Below, in pieces: positions 33,965 through 44,470 of a DNA stretch of 64,000 nt; position 1 is the first letter of the stretch; every line of letters starts with the position of its first letter. A program made the position numbers and the translations under genes. The notes beneath the pieces were generated by a model that worked only from the letters and a program-made list of their open reading frames with translations, had not been told where the DNA came from and made no database searches. This DNA comes from Prorocentrum cordatum (Eukaryota > Sar > Dinophyceae > Prorocentrales > Prorocentraceae): assembly GCA_963575745.1 (NCBI GenBank), contig CAUYUJ010008557.1:948056-1012055 (forward strand). Direction: 5' to 3'.

Positions 33965-34590
33965 ACCTTTTAGGCTGTCACATCACTGTATGTACTTCAG
34001 GCTGGTTTGAACATCCCCAGCCTGTTGTCTGGCAGCCCCAAGCCCCGACGAGTTTTCAATGCGGCCCTCTGCAAGACATTATGGCGGCCCCTACGACGAC
34101 GACGGTAGATTTCGACCAGTGCTATCACCAGGACCAGGACCCCACCAGCATAGGCAGGGCTCCCCCGAGGCCCCCCAGCGCGCGTCTCCCTGGGCCCCAC
34201 CAGAGGCTTCATGGCAGGTGCCCCCACCCCAAATGTTCCCACTTCACTCTTCTGGGAAAACGACAGGGCGGCACGTTTCGGAACCTGTGCGAGAATACCT
34301 ACCCGCCGCGCATGTGCATGGCACTTGCATTGACTATTAGGGGTTCCATCGCCTCCATATTGCGATGCAGGTGCCAATGGCGAGACGGGCTGCGAAGACG
34401 CGGAGAGGCTTGCCTGTGGCAGCGAGCTTTGAGAACGTCGGAGGGCCTCCTATGTGCAGAATATGGATGTAGAGTTTCAAGTTGCCCCCGACTTCGCTCT
34501 GACAAAAGATGGCGCCGCCTGACCGAAGAGAGTAGATCCAGCGCTGGCCAGATTCACTGCCTAGTGCGCAGACGGCTCAGAAGATAATTT
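33965..34590 (+). pseudogene. Retroelement polyprotein scrap with Cys/His-rich segment
   Basis: In the 33,826 frame TTVDFDQCYHQDQDPTSIG is followed, about 35 residues on, by CPHPKCSHFTLLGKRQGG and ENTYPPRMCMALAL. A Q-C motif, then C-x4-C-x-H-x2-L-x-G and a YPPxxC end, is a pattern I associate from memory with pol regions of dinoflagellate Copia-like elements; I do not know an official domain name. The frame continues to 34,587 without further motifs. No flanking integrase or RT is recognisable, so this is a fragment. Confidence 0.35.
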
Positions 34591-34659
34591 CGGAGATCCT
34601 ACTCCAGCCCCGACTCCTGCTTCCGAGAGCCCCCCATCCGTTCCCGAGGCCTTGGGCGT

Positions 34660-35700
34660 GCAGGAGTTCGTTGATTACCATGGCCCTCTTGGCCTCGCTT
34701 CCCTCTCTGTGCCGCCGCCGCCGCCGCCGCCGCCGCTGCCCCCCCCCCCCCCCCTCCCCTGTCGCCCGAGCAGCTCGCCCGCGTCGGGGAACAGAGAGGT
34801 GGCGCACCGGCGCCGAGAGGCAAGAGCTGCCGAACGAGCAGCAGAGGCCACCCGCGCCCGCGCGGCCGCCCACGCGGCCCGAGCGCCGTGGGGGACCTCT
34901 CTTTTCCATTCCCACTTCTTCCCGCCACCCTAGAGGCAGGGTGGCCCACCTATTTGAACGCGGATTTTCGTCCCAAGTTAGCGTCTTACCTACCCTTCTT
35001 CCTCCCTTTCCCCCACCTCCCGTTCCCCCGCCTCATCATCCCTCTCCTCCTCGTCCTCGCCCTCATCCTTGCACCTCATCATCCTTTTCTCCCTCCCCCT
35101 GCCCTGGCCGGGCCGGGCTTCCTCCGTGGCTTGGGCGCTATGCGTCGCCGCGGGCGCCGCCCCGCGCTCTTGGGCGCTGCTCTGGCCCAGGTGCTGGGCG
35201 ACCAAATCGCGGGTCAGGTCAAGGGCCTTCCTTGTCATGACAGACCGCGCGAGGACCACGGCGCCGAATTCTCTTATGCCGTTCGTCCTGATGGCAGCGC
35301 CGCTGAACTTCATCATGGTCTGGGTGCTCTTCATGGGACCAGCATTCCAGAACCGGCGTTCCAAGCGCCTGGGGGCCCTGCCCATCGCGCTAGCGCAAGC
35401 CGGCCAGATCGCGATCAAGACGACCCAACCGCTCACAAATTCCAGGATCACTGCGTCGCTCGCCGGGTTGCCTTCGAGGCCGAGCGCCGCGACTTCCGCT
35501 CGGCAAGCACCGAGCGGCCCGGCGCCGGCCCGTTCCGCCGCCGACGCCGCGGCCATTGCTGCCGCGGCTGGTGTCTTGCGTTGTCCGTCGTCGCTGTCGC
35601 GTCGTCGTCGTCGTCGTCGAGCTCTCTTTTGGGACCTGCTCCCCGCGCGTGGGCCTCGCCGCGTCTTGAGTCCTGAGATTCCTCCTCTCCCATCTAGATC
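34660..35700 (+). other. GC-rich stretch, long open frames on both strands, function unclear
   Basis: The + strand has frames of 211 and 262 codons and the minus strand one of 251 (34,990-35,745). The + frame from 35,069 contains LMPFVLMAAPLNFIMVWVL, a possible membrane helix. The minus frame contains LEFVSGWVVLIAIWPACASA, another. These overlap as complements, so at most one is real. CCG triplets (34,715-34,735), a C run near 34,741 and a GTC run near 35,605 point to repeat-driven open frames. I call no gene. Confidence 0.25.
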
Positions 35701-36016
35701 ATAGAGAAAACAGAATTCCTGGACGAGCTGAGTGCGACCCTGCACCGAACGCGCCTTGGGAATGCATGTCTACTCGCGATCGTTTCCTATTCATTGTTTT
35801 GCCGATCGGCGCGGGCCCTCGGACCCCCCCCCTTCTGGAGTTGATCTTGGTTGTTCTTAGGCGCCTGTTTCGAGCGGGCTGACCCCCCCCCCATAGGACG
35901 CACTGTTGCAAACAGTCGCAGCAGAGGTCTGGGGCCAGACCCACCCCCCTTCCGCCCAATGTCGAAGCGCCGGATAAGAAAACGCCGGCCTCCCCGGGCA
36001 AGCACGCGTCGGACAA

Positions 36017-36547
36017 ATGTGGGAGCATTTGCCGAACAAGGCGCTCGGGAGACATTGGCGGGCAGCTCAACGGGCAGTTCGCGAATTCGCATGGACTGAG
36101 CTGCAAGGAGGTACTAAGCGAGCTGATCCATGTCTTTCCGAGGCGGAGAAGAAAACAAACGATATTTACAGCCACCTTTTAACGCGGACGTCATCGGCGC
36201 CTCTCAGACAATTTCAGATGCCAGGCCAGAGAAGTGGCAGGAGAGATGGATGGACACACCCAGCAGTTATCATAATATTTGACAGCGTCGAAGCTCTACG
36301 TAGGGCCGAAGATCCCAAGATCAGCTCGACAGCGACTGGGGGCCATGCGCGATGGGCGACCTCGAGGCGGGCATCAGAGCCACTCCTAGATAAAACTGCG
36401 CAGTCAGTGGATCGATGGTCGAGAGCAGCCCCACAAGCGTCTTGTGAGCTTTCGAACACAGGAGCTCACCGACGTCTTCAAGATGTGCGTTTCCAGACTT
36501 GCGCGGCCGCATCAGCTTCTACATATACGGATCTATTCGCTGAGTGA
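36017..36547 (+). CDS. Unrecognised 176-codon ORF
   Basis: MWEHLPNKALGRHWRAAQRA opens a frame with ordinary composition, less Arg/Ala-biased than the shadow frames nearby. I recognise no domain. It ends just before a C homopolymer at about 36,592 and lies upstream of LINE-D copy 1, so it may be part of a decayed element. Confidence 0.2.
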   Translation: MWEHLPNKALGRHWRAAQRAVREFAWTELQGGTKRADPCLSEAEKKTNDIYSHLLTRTSSAPLRQFQMPGQRSGRRDGWTHPAVIIIFDSVEALRRAEDPKISSTATGGHARWATSRRASEPLLDKTAQSVDRWSRAAPQASCELSNTGAHRRLQDVRFQTCAAASASTYTDLFAE

Positions 36548-36590
36548 CCAAGGGAGAGGCGTTGAGAGCAGGAGACGAACGCCATATTGG

Positions 36591-36609
36591 ACCCCCCCCC
36601 CCCCCCCCC
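36591..36609 (+). repeat. C homopolymer, about 19 bases
   Basis: An uninterrupted C run between the 176-codon ORF and LINE-D copy 1. Confidence 0.9.
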
Positions 36610-36779
36610 GATGCCAACGCGAGCGCGGGGAAGGATGAACAAGTGCATGTGAGTAGCTTGGTGCGAGCGAAGCGCTGGCTTCTGGAGAAGAGCCGTAAAA
36701 ACTGATCACCATCTTTACGAGCTGGTCTTGCAACGTTGATGCAGGACGGTATCAGCGCCCATGCAAGACGCACCTGTGT

Positions 36780-37030
36780 CTACCATTCTCTTGCGCATCA
36801 TGAAGTTATTCGACCGCGTCGACATAGCCGAGTTCAGCGAGAAGACGGTCGCACTGGGGCGCCCTCCGGTGATCCTGCACATGGCGCGCCTTCTCCACGT
36901 CAGCCCGGGACTCGTGGGGGCGCGCGCCGTCTCCAGTTACAACCGGCTGCCGCCGCGCAGCGGTCTGCTGGCCGGATGTGTGGAGGCGAAAACCGTACCC
37001 AGAGCCAACTTTCCACGGCTCTGTGCAAGA
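36780..37030 (+). pseudogene. LINE-D copy 1 RT, motif A to B
   Basis: MKLFDRVDIAEFSEKTVALG holds a motif A-like F-D-x-V-D; PPVILHMARLLHVSPGLV follows, and LLAGCVEAKTVPRANF resembles motif B of this LINE group, with A-G-C in place of the usual Q-G. Motif C with its YxDD is not visible: after 37,030 the sequence shifts frame and meets stops before the conserved connection block begins at 37,240. Confidence 0.5.
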
Positions 37031-37214
37031 CGCGTGCTGCCGTTATCGAAGCCTCATGCAGCGCGAGTGCGTTGAGAGCCTCGCCGAGGAAGCATGGGGC
37101 CCCGTTCCCTGGCTCGCCATCAGTCGGGAAATGGCACTGCAGCTCTGGTCGCAGACGTCCACGAATTAGGCTTCATCGTCCTGGAGAAGGCGGTCATCCT
37201 AGGCTCGAGAACGA

Positions 37215-37261
37215 TGCTTCATGATGGACTTGGGATTAAATCCCAAGTCCATCATGAAGCA
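37215..37261. repeat. Perfect 23-bp inverted repeat with one-base centre
   Basis: Arms at 37,215-37,237 and 37,239-37,261 are exact reverse complements around a single A at 37,238. The right arm falls in the conserved connection region of the LINE (it reads into NPKSIMKHG in the coding frame), so the left arm looks like an inverted duplicate of it. The DNA could fold into a near-loopless hairpin. Confidence 0.95.
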
Positions 37262-37739
37262 CGGCGTCGCCATCAAGGCAGAAAGTTTGGCGCGGGCCCT
37301 GAGGTTCCACGCCGCCAGGGGGAGACGGCGCAGAATTACGACGGCAACTGAAAAGGCTAAATCCACCGGCAGGCGGTTCAATTTGGCCCAGAGAGTTCAG
37401 CGCAGAGGGGGCAGGCAGGAACGTCGCGGCAAGGCGCTGCACTTCCAGCCTGGGGGCCGAGCGGATGCGCGACGCAGCGGCCGTGGGCTTGCCGGCGTGG
37501 CGCGCAAGTCAAGCGAGGGCTACGGCAGCAGCGACGGCTGGCCCCGCGGTTGGAGGGCGACGCACGTCTGCCATCATGTTTGATATCTACGACACGCAGG
37601 GCCCCAAGGCCCACGACATCAGTCAATATAACAAGGGGTGATCCACTTTTGAAGCACAATAGCCCCAGCCACACGCGCGCGCGCGGCTGGGGGGTCAAGC
37701 AGTCTTCGCCGATATACAAACCTCGCGATTACGTACCAA

Positions 37740-38930
37740 GTGGAGATCGAACGGGGACGCCCACGGTGGCTATTGGCGAGATTGATTGGAAACTACGCGG
37801 CCCAGAGGCTTGGGCCGACAGCTGCGGAGACGATTGGAAGTACAACCCGAACGACGCGGACAAAGGACCACTGGCGCAAAGGAGGAGCTCACCCAGATAG
37901 AGCTGAGTGCACATCAGGTGGGAACTTCCGAGCAGCTCAGCGCACCCTCCGTTGGGCGCGGCGTAAGATGTCGTTCAAGGATGCGGACGCCTTCGAGAGC
38001 GTTTCCACAGTGGGGCGCATGGACAGCGCAGAGGGCGGCCCGAGCGGGCTATTTGCGTGGGGCCTGCTGCCTTCGCCGTGGATGCCCTGGCGAGAACTTG
38101 CTCCACCACTGCTACCAGTGCCAAGAACATCTACGCAACGACGTCGCTTGGTTGCGCCGGGCCCAGGACTTAGAGAACAGGGCAGTTCCAGCAAGTGCAG
38201 ATGGGCCCAGGATGCAGATTTTCCGGCGCAGGGGAATTCCTCCCAACGGGCTCAGCGAGCTGCCCGAAGCTCCGAACTGGAATGGCGCCCAGCACATCTA
38301 CTACGTGGAACTCCCCGAGACAGCCCCAACCTTCGAGGCCATCGCCGGTTGCCAGGGTGATCGCCTCCAGGCGCGTCGTGCGTACCTCGACGGTGTCGCT
38401 AATTCGTCTGACCCTCGCATCGCTCGCGCAGGATGGGGCGTGGTCCGCAGTTTCCAGGATGGGGCCCGAAGAAGATGTGTTTCCAGGATTGTTGGGAACA
38501 GCTGGCGGTTCTGAAATGGTTCTCTGTTCGGACATGGCCGCCGTCTACGCCTCCTCTTCACGCGAGGGCCCCGCGAGATCTGGGCGGGCAGCGGTTCGTT
38601 TTCGCTTCGAGATCGGCGGCGACCGCGCTGGGTGTCACCGCGAGGTCCTCGCCAGCAGCGGTCGCAGATAATCAAGCAGGCCGCCCTCCAGAGACCCGAG
38701 CGTGCGGCACAGCTTACAGCCCAAAGGTGCAAGTCCCAGCCCTGGCTTGTATCCCTAGCCTTCGAGTTGCCCCCCAGCCTTGGTATGTTTCTCTGGGCAA
38801 AAGGAGGGCGGGTATGTTGGCCCAGAGGGGCTTCGAGAAGGCTGTGTCTCTGGTCCACTCTGAGCTGGCCTTTCTTAATGACTGGGAGACCCCTTCTCCG
38901 GCGGGCCCGTGCGCGTCTCGCGGCCATCTC
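37740..38930 (+). pseudogene. LINE-D copy 1 RNase H region
   Basis: TPTVAIGEIDWKLRGPEAWADS and DDWKYNPNDADKGPL form the connection. CYQCQEHLRNDVAWLRRAQD is a short Cys linker seen in copy 2 with less of the Cys pair. QARRAYLDGVANSSDPRIARAGWGVV starts the RNase H with its first Asp. The second catalytic position reads SDMAAVY where copy 2 has AELASLY, so Glu is Asp. The frame then breaks, and later parts (SQPWYVSLAFEL, QRGFEKAVSLVHSELAFL) lie in other frames. Inactive. Confidence 0.65.
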
Positions 38931-39309
38931 GGCCGTTGTGTTGTCCTTGTCAGGAAAGTAGTTTCGTCGCGCATTGCAGCAACGTTCTCATTGTTATTCG
39001 TTCCTCCTTGTGCCCCTGCCTCGTTGTTCGGGGCAATGTGGTGCACCCATCGCACTCCCTGTAGGTAATGAACGGCCAGTTCTGGCGCGCGGGATGTGCG
39101 CGTCTGGGTCGCTCAACGGGCACAGACAGTGGAAATTGCGTCGATTGATTTCAGACTGTCCTGGAGGCGCTGGCAGTGACAGCGCCAGGGAGACTCTGAG
39201 GCGTTGTGCCAATCGTCAGCCCCCCAACGAGACGGCGAAGGCGCGATCCAATGGGGGCCCCCATCAAGCCCCTGCAGGCCCGCAGTGCCAGGCGGGCCCG
39301 TATCGTCAT

Positions 39310-39380
39310 TTAATCGGCTGCAGGGCCGCGGCGTGCCGGGTGCCACGGCTGCGCCCCATTGGTCGGCCGATATTTTTCCT
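39310..39380 (+). other. Conserved 3' non-coding segment of LINE-D
   Basis: GGGCCGCGGCGTG, then GCCACGGC, GCGCCCC and GGCCGAT line up with the same words in order at 58,032-58,082 after LINE-D copy 2. A shared segment after the ORF is what is expected of a LINE 3' UTR recognised by its own RT. Confidence 0.6.
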
Positions 39381-39439
39381 CTCCCTCCTCCGCCTGTTTT
39401 TTCCTCCCCCTGCTTCTCCTCCCCCTGTGCCCCTTCCTC

Positions 39440-39497
39440 CTTCTCATCATCATCTGCATCACCATTATCATCAGCATCATCATCATCATCATCAGCA
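39440..39497 (+). repeat. (CAT)n microsatellite at the LINE-D/LINE-E junction
   Basis: Imperfect CAT/ATC triplets following a pyrimidine-rich stretch. The last triplet touches the spliced-leader relic of LINE-E with no intervening base. It may be the LINE-D tail, the insertion target of LINE-E, or both. Confidence 0.85.
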
Positions 39498-39519
39498 TCC
39501 GTAGCAATTTTGGCTCAAG
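39498..39519 (+). other. Dinoflagellate spliced-leader (dinoSL) relic at LINE-E 5' end
   Basis: The 22 bases match the dinoflagellate spliced leader consensus at all but one position (C to A at 39,506); the 3' part reads ATTTTGGCTCAAG. dinoSL is added to the 5' ends of nuclear mRNAs by trans-splicing, so a genomic copy at an element's 5' end indicates integration of a trans-spliced, reverse-transcribed RNA. Confidence 0.9.
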
Positions 39520-39668
39520 GCTAAACGCTGCGAAGGCTCAGGGAACCGAGCATCAGTGATTAGCTTTGGCAGCGTGCATTGCCCTGGCTCGAGCTGCTCG
39601 GAAGGAGAGGCCCTCGCGCGCTCTAGCTGCTATTTCCCGGGTTTCTTTTCGCGCACGCGCGCTCGGAC

Positions 39669-40690
39669 ATGGCTGCGGAGGCGGCGCCAGAATGGGCGAA
39701 GACGACGATTTTCTCAGTCACGAGCATGGACACACAGCTGAATGCAATCCAGGCTGAGCTCTCGAAGTCGGTCGCGGCATTGCGCGAGGACTACAACCAG
39801 CTGGCAGCGCGGCTGGACATCCTCGGGGCCAGCATGGAACAGCATAGGGCGCTGGCGATGCGACGGCGGACATCTCAGCGGAAGCAACGCGTCAAGTGCG
39901 CATGGCGCAGCTCGAGGAAACGGTTGCGAAGTTGGGGTCTCATCTCACTGACGTTGAGCGTGCTCCTCATCACGGTGCTGATGAAGGCCCCTCGTCTCGG
40001 CGTCGTCGTGCGCTGAGTCCGTCGCCCACGCGTTCATCTACAGGAATCAGTTCGGCGCCAAGTGGCTCTCAGCTGCAGGGAGGTGCTTCGCGATTGGTGC
40101 TTCTCGGTTTGACTCGCCCTCTCATGCAATCTTCATTCACTTCGCCGCGCTGCTGAAGTGGTACGTCACCGCTGCGCCCCGCAGAACTCGCAGAACATCG
40201 TGGTCATCAAGGCCTTCGGCATGAACGGGGAAACGATCTCTGAGTTTAGCCACGCGTCGGCGGCATCCGACTTCCTTTCGAACTTCCAGAAGATTGAGGG
40301 CGGTTTGCAGTTCCCTGATCCGAAGGGCGGCCACTTCATTCTCGAGGTGCGACGTGACCTCACGTTGAAGGACAGGCGCCTGTTCCCCCTCGATGGGTAA
40401 GCTCCGCCAGAAACTCGACAGCATCCTGAAGGATCGCTTCGCTGTCGGGCCCAAACGGACTTGGTGGAGACGTGTATATTATGCGTGCTGATGAAGACCC
40501 CGTTCAACGTGCACGCATCACGGTCGTGGAGGGCAGCGACGGCGCGCTGGTTGGGTTTGGCGATGCCGCGCTGAACGAGTTCGGCCTCATGCCTGAGGAG
40601 GCGAATCTGCTCGAGGCTGCGCAGGTGGCAGTGAGGCGTCCCTTTTTAAATTTACACGTAGCCGCCGTGGCCGAAAATGCGATAGCACGG
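39669..40690 (+). pseudogene. LINE-E leading region: coiled coil and possible RNA-binding domain
   Basis: The first ATG after the leader relic is at 39,669. MAAEAAPEWAKTTIFSV is followed by MDTQLNAIQAELSKSVAAL and LREDYNQLAARLDILGASM, a clear heptad-type coiled coil. A frame change near 39,890 gives MAQLEETVAKLGSHLTDVE, more coiled coil, then a Ser/Arg-rich linker. Near 40,190-40,400 NIVVIKAFGMNGETISEF, then ASDFLSNFQKIEGG and GHFILEVRRDLTLKDRRLF, suggest a small alpha/beta fold like the RNA-binding parts of LINE leading proteins. VVEGSDGALVGFGDAAL follows in a third frame. No catalytic motif. Confidence 0.55.
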
Positions 40691-40799
40691 CGGGATTGGC
40701 GCCGACAGAATGCACCACGGGATCTCCTGTGGTTGCTTGCTCTGCTGTTCTTTTTCAGCTCTCCTCCTCCTCCTCCCCCTCCGCATCGACTACAGATGA

Positions 40800-41640
40800 C
40801 AGTTCGTCTGACAGCTCAGACGTGGATGATGATGCGGATATTCCGGACTTGCCTTACCCCTCCTACCCGCCCCTTCTCCATGGTGATCTGGAATGCAGCA
40901 CTGTTCGCGTCATGCGGTATGGAGGGGAGTTAGCTAAGCAACGGTATCGTAAGTTCTTGCACTTGTGTGACCGGTCTGACATCGTGTGCGCGCAGGAGTG
41001 TCATGGCCACGAGGGGGACGTGGAGTGTCTGCGACAGCAGTCGCGTGGGAGCAACATCGGTGCGACGAGGAGTGCGTCTTCTGTTGAGGGAGGCATTAAC
41101 ACGATAATTAAGAGTTCGATTGCGGCATGTCCCGCTAGTGTCCAGCACCGAACTCTGCGAGAGGGACGCGTGCTGCTCCCGCAGCGCGATGGCCCCAAGG
41201 GGTCACCATGCGTGATCAACGTGCATATGCCGAATACTTGCCATGGGCGCCCTCTGTATCGACAGGTGCTCTGTGATGTGTGCAGTGCGCTACCAACAGC
41301 TATGACATGTTCCAACTTGATTGGGGGAGATTTGAATTTTGTTTTTTTTTGGGGGGCGACAGGCAGATGGCGGGGGGCCATGGGAACCTGGGGACCGCTG
41401 GCACACTCAGCTCCTTGGGGCTAAATGTGGGAGATGGGCGGAACTCCGCCAACCTGATCCGACTAGACATGGGTGGGGCAACGACGGGGGTACACACACG
41501 TCCAGGCTATATCGCATCTATATTGACCTGCCTCGTGCCCTGCTGTCTGATTTGACTCAATAGGCAAAGGTATGGAGTTGGCCGAAGCGCTTTGGACATT
41601 CGGACCATTTGCCGATGGTGGTTACCTTTTTCAGCCTGAG
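40800..41640 (+). pseudogene. LINE-E endonuclease (EEP)
   Basis: RYRKFLHLCDRSDIVCAQECHG is the strand with the catalytic Q-E. CVINVHMPNTCHGRPLYRQV matches the strand with the His/Tyr position, and NLIGGDLNFVF holds G-D-x-N with Asp and Asn kept. After a frame change near 41,350 (at a T and G run) HTSRLYRIYIDLP is the S-R-L-x-R-I-Y block, and a third frame gives FGHSDHLPMVVTF near 41,610 with S-D-H. The known catalytic residues are all visible, but in three frames; the N-terminal Asn strand is poorly preserved. Confidence 0.65.
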
Positions 41641-42228
41641 GACCCTCGGGAAGCTCAGGTTGTCCCTGCGTGTCTCCGCAAGACCCCGACTTGTCGTGAC
41701 TTTGTGAAGGAAGCTCTCGAAGGCATCCCCCCCCCCCCGACCGGCCCCCTCTGAGGCGCCTCGAGGCCGCCAAATCTTGCGCGCATGATCAGGTGCGTTT
41801 GGCGAAACAGCGCTTGGCGATTAAACCTGCGTCTACTCCCGAGGAACGGCATATCTGGGGTATGCGTGCGATCCGAGGCTGGAGGTCTGGAAACTTCGAC
41901 CTTGTGCGATCGGCGGTATGTGCGCTCCCTATGCTTACGCAGGTTTTTGACGTAGACTGTGAGCTCTGCGCGGACTTTGCTAAGCAATGTTGGTATGCGC
42001 GCTGGTGTCGCTACACTGTGCTGGAGACCCAGCTAAGTCAGGAGGTTGCCGACGTTCCGGCCGGCGAGGAGGCTGAGGCCCGCCAGCAGCAGGCCATCGC
42101 TCGCACTCGGTTTAGGATGCAGACCTGGCGCCAGCTCCGACGGCGCGTGCACCTGCAGGGGTTACTCACCGACGACGAGACACCGCGCACCTCTGTGGAG
42201 GAATCTGGGCGGGCGCATGCCAACTATT

Positions 42229-42260
42229 GGGGGGGGGGGGGGGGGGGGGTGGGGGGGGGG
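42229..42260 (+). repeat. G tract of about 32 bases with one T
   Basis: Lies inside the LINE-E linker, where the protein reads HANYW then Gly; sequence after it (FAAKDGDM in another frame) resumes the linker. It looks like an expanded Gly codon run that threw the frame. Confidence 0.9.
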
Positions 42261-42831
42261 CATTTGCAGCAAAGGATGGGGATATGACGAGGTGGGGGAA
42301 GTTTCCTTGAACACTGCCAATCTGTGTGAGCCTTTAGTGATGCCATCGAGTGGAAGCTCGATCGATGAGATTTTGCCCGTGCTATTCGGGCCAAGAAAAA
42401 CGCGGCCATGAGACCCGACGGGATCCCATATAGTTGTTGGCAGCTAAGACCTGCGGCTGATATACTATACGATGTGTATTCGGACCTCTATGATACGAGC
42501 AGCACCGACTTCCCTGTGGATATGAGGCATGTGCTACTCACTTTCTTGTCGAAGGGTTCGCATCCGAATGATGCTGGCGACTCTGTCTGTCGTGAAGCGG
42601 GCAAGGTCGGACCTCTGGCGCTTGCCGATGCGTCCTGTAAGGCTATGTCGATGGGGATGGGGGCTCCACTTGCAACGGTTGCGAAGACGACGGCGCATGC
42701 GATGCAGACGGGGGGAGTGGGTGGGAGGAGCCTTATCTCTAATGTGGTGGAGGCGGAGGAGCGGGGGCTGCAACAATGGATGAGGGGGTTGCCTAACTCT
42801 GCGCTGCTACTGACCGACTTTGCTGCTGCTT

Positions 42832-42846
42832 CCCCCCCCCCCCCCC
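42832..42846 (+). repeat. C tract of about 15 bases just after RT motif A
   Basis: Follows TTTGCTGCTGCTT of motif A. In the frame it encodes a Pro run where the family has about one Pro (FP), so it is probably an expansion. Confidence 0.85.
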
Positions 42847-43581
42847 TCTTCGCCAGCTGGATCCTGATTGTCCTCAGCGCTATGGCGATCCCGACTCCAA
42901 TCGCACGCCTCTACGCGGCTCTCTACACAGACAACGCAGCTACGATTACACTCGCAGGGCGAAGGTTGGGCACCATTGCCGTTGCGCGGGGAGCGCGGCA
43001 GGGTGACCCGACTAGCATGTGTTTATTTTCTCTCGCGTTCGATCCAATCTTGCGTTGGGTTCTGATGCATGCGAGTTCTCACATTGATCGTGGATTGGGG
43101 TATGCCGACGATCTTCTCATTGGGATACGCGATGTTTTATGTAGCCTGCCTCGGGTTTTGGAGCTTCTGGGACGCTCGAAACCAGTGTGGGGCTTCGGCT
43201 CAACTACAACAAATGCCAACTTGTCCTGACAGGCGGTTCGACTGTGTCTGCGATTACGTCGTGGTTGGAGACTCTCGGTGGGAGTTACGGTGCGCTGCAG
43301 GTTGCGCTTCGCGCCAAGTATCTCGGCACCGAGATAGGACCTGAAGGGAAGGGGCGCGCTTGGCGTGGGGCGGTCTGCGCGTTTCAGAGACGCGCGCGTG
43401 CACTGCGGAAGCTCGGGCTCGGGCAGGCGACCACGACTGCCATGTTCTCTTCCACGTGTCTCTATGCGCCTGCGTATGTGATGCAGTTTTACGCTCCCGC
43501 GCTTGCCGTGCAAAAGGCACATAATGGAAGCCTGCAACTACTGGCTGCTGCCCCGAGGTTCTCATTCTCGCGCTATATGCT

Positions 43582-44470
43582 GTGGGCTTGAAGTCGCCAG
43601 GGCTGCCTGCCGAATTCCCTGCGCTCATCTCGTGCGCCCGTGCGGTGCAACTCCGCGCGGCCACGACCTGCCCGTCCTTTGTGGTCGTAAAGACCCGACT
43701 GGAGGCTGCGACGCCGATGGGAAGGATGCGGGAGGGGTTGGAGGATGAAGTGTGTATTGTCAGGACGTTCAGTGGTTGGTGGAGGACATCCTTCTTGTAT
43801 CAGATGTGCAGTTTGAGCAACGGGTGCTCTACCATCGTAGCTGCCGTGCCTGGCGATTTCCCAAAGAAAAGCTACAGCGTCGTGTCCTTGCTGCACCCGG
43901 CTCGCGGGGCCCTGTGGATCTCGACGAGTGCCCCGAATCTGGACTACTCCGAAGGATCTCGGCTTGGCCCCCGCCGCCGCGCCCCCTAGAAGTCGCCCAA
44001 ATAATTGGCACAATACGTTGTGTTGTGAAACGATCTAAGATGTGTATTGGACTCGCCCCTCTTCGGATTGCATGCCGCGGTGTTTGTACGACCGCCAGGT
44101 TTCACGCAGTAAATCGTCGGTGCGCGCTCGGCTGTGTTACCCCCAGGGCCCAGACTGTTGACTTGGACGATATGCAGCACGATGCTGTTTACCCGCGCGT
44201 TCAGGACATCAGCAGGACGTGGCTCGGACCAGTTGTGGAATATGTCGACACCCTTATCCCTCCTCACCCTTTTGAAGCATCTGCCGTCGGCAGACGCCAT
44301 TCTTTGCTTCGCATATGTGTGTGAAGCGTTTTTGCACACTCACTCTCAGAAACGAGTGGGTGGCACGGTGGAGCCTGCCGCCGTCTTCGAGGCTCGGATC
44401 CGCCTCCACTGCAGGAGGCACAAAACTTTACAGAAGGCTTGGGCGAGTAACTCAAGGATGTTCAGAGACG
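43582..44470 (+). pseudogene. LINE-E C-terminal region
   Basis: Two overlapping frames. The first (43,582-43,989) follows directly from the RT thumb: MGLKSPGLPAEFPALISCAR and AATPMGRMREGLED. The second (43,752-44,324) reads VLYHRSCRAWRFPKEKLQRR and later DLDDMQHDAVYPRVQDIS. A last frame ends EPAAVFEARIRLHCRRHKTL just before a G run and the microsatellite. These resemble the helical region after the thumb of other LINEs; I see no RNase H and no clear zinc knuckle. Confidence 0.5.

Larger units (their letters stand above)
36750..39430 (+). mobile_element. LINE-D copy 1: RT and RNase H remnant with 3' end
   Basis: The RT middle is at 36,780-37,030, connection sequence at 37,220-37,900, a Cys-containing linker and RNase H at 38,000-38,800, and a C-terminal tail with a conserved 3' non-coding stretch near 39,320-39,375. 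The order and wording match copy 2 at 56.4-58.2 kb. Copy 1 keeps more of the RT but its RNase H is worse. The 5' half is missing. CAT triplets follow, then LINE-E. Confidence 0.7.
41793..43591 (+). pseudogene. LINE-E reverse transcriptase, YADD intact
   Basis: A linker with many helices (MRLAKQRLAIKPAS onward) leads to HANYWGG, where a G run breaks the frame. KNAAMRPDGIPYSCWQLRP is the P-D-G-I-P block. GKVGPLALADASCKAMSMG corresponds to the R-P-L-x-L block, GGRSLISNVVEAEE to the block before motif A, LLTDFAAASP to motif A (Asp at 42,816), GARQGDPTSMCLFSLAF to motif B, and GYADDLLIGI to motif C with both Asp residues at 43,107-43,112. A frame change near 43,190 gives LRLNYNKCQLVLTGG (motif D) and AKYLGTEIGPEGKG (motif E). 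Apart from frame breaks, the active site is complete. Confidence 0.75.

Noticed and set aside
34990-35745. A 251-codon minus-strand ORF with a hydrophobic helix
   Set aside because: Its complement has equally long frames with hydrophobic stretches. Neither side shows a family motif, so I left the stretch unassigned.
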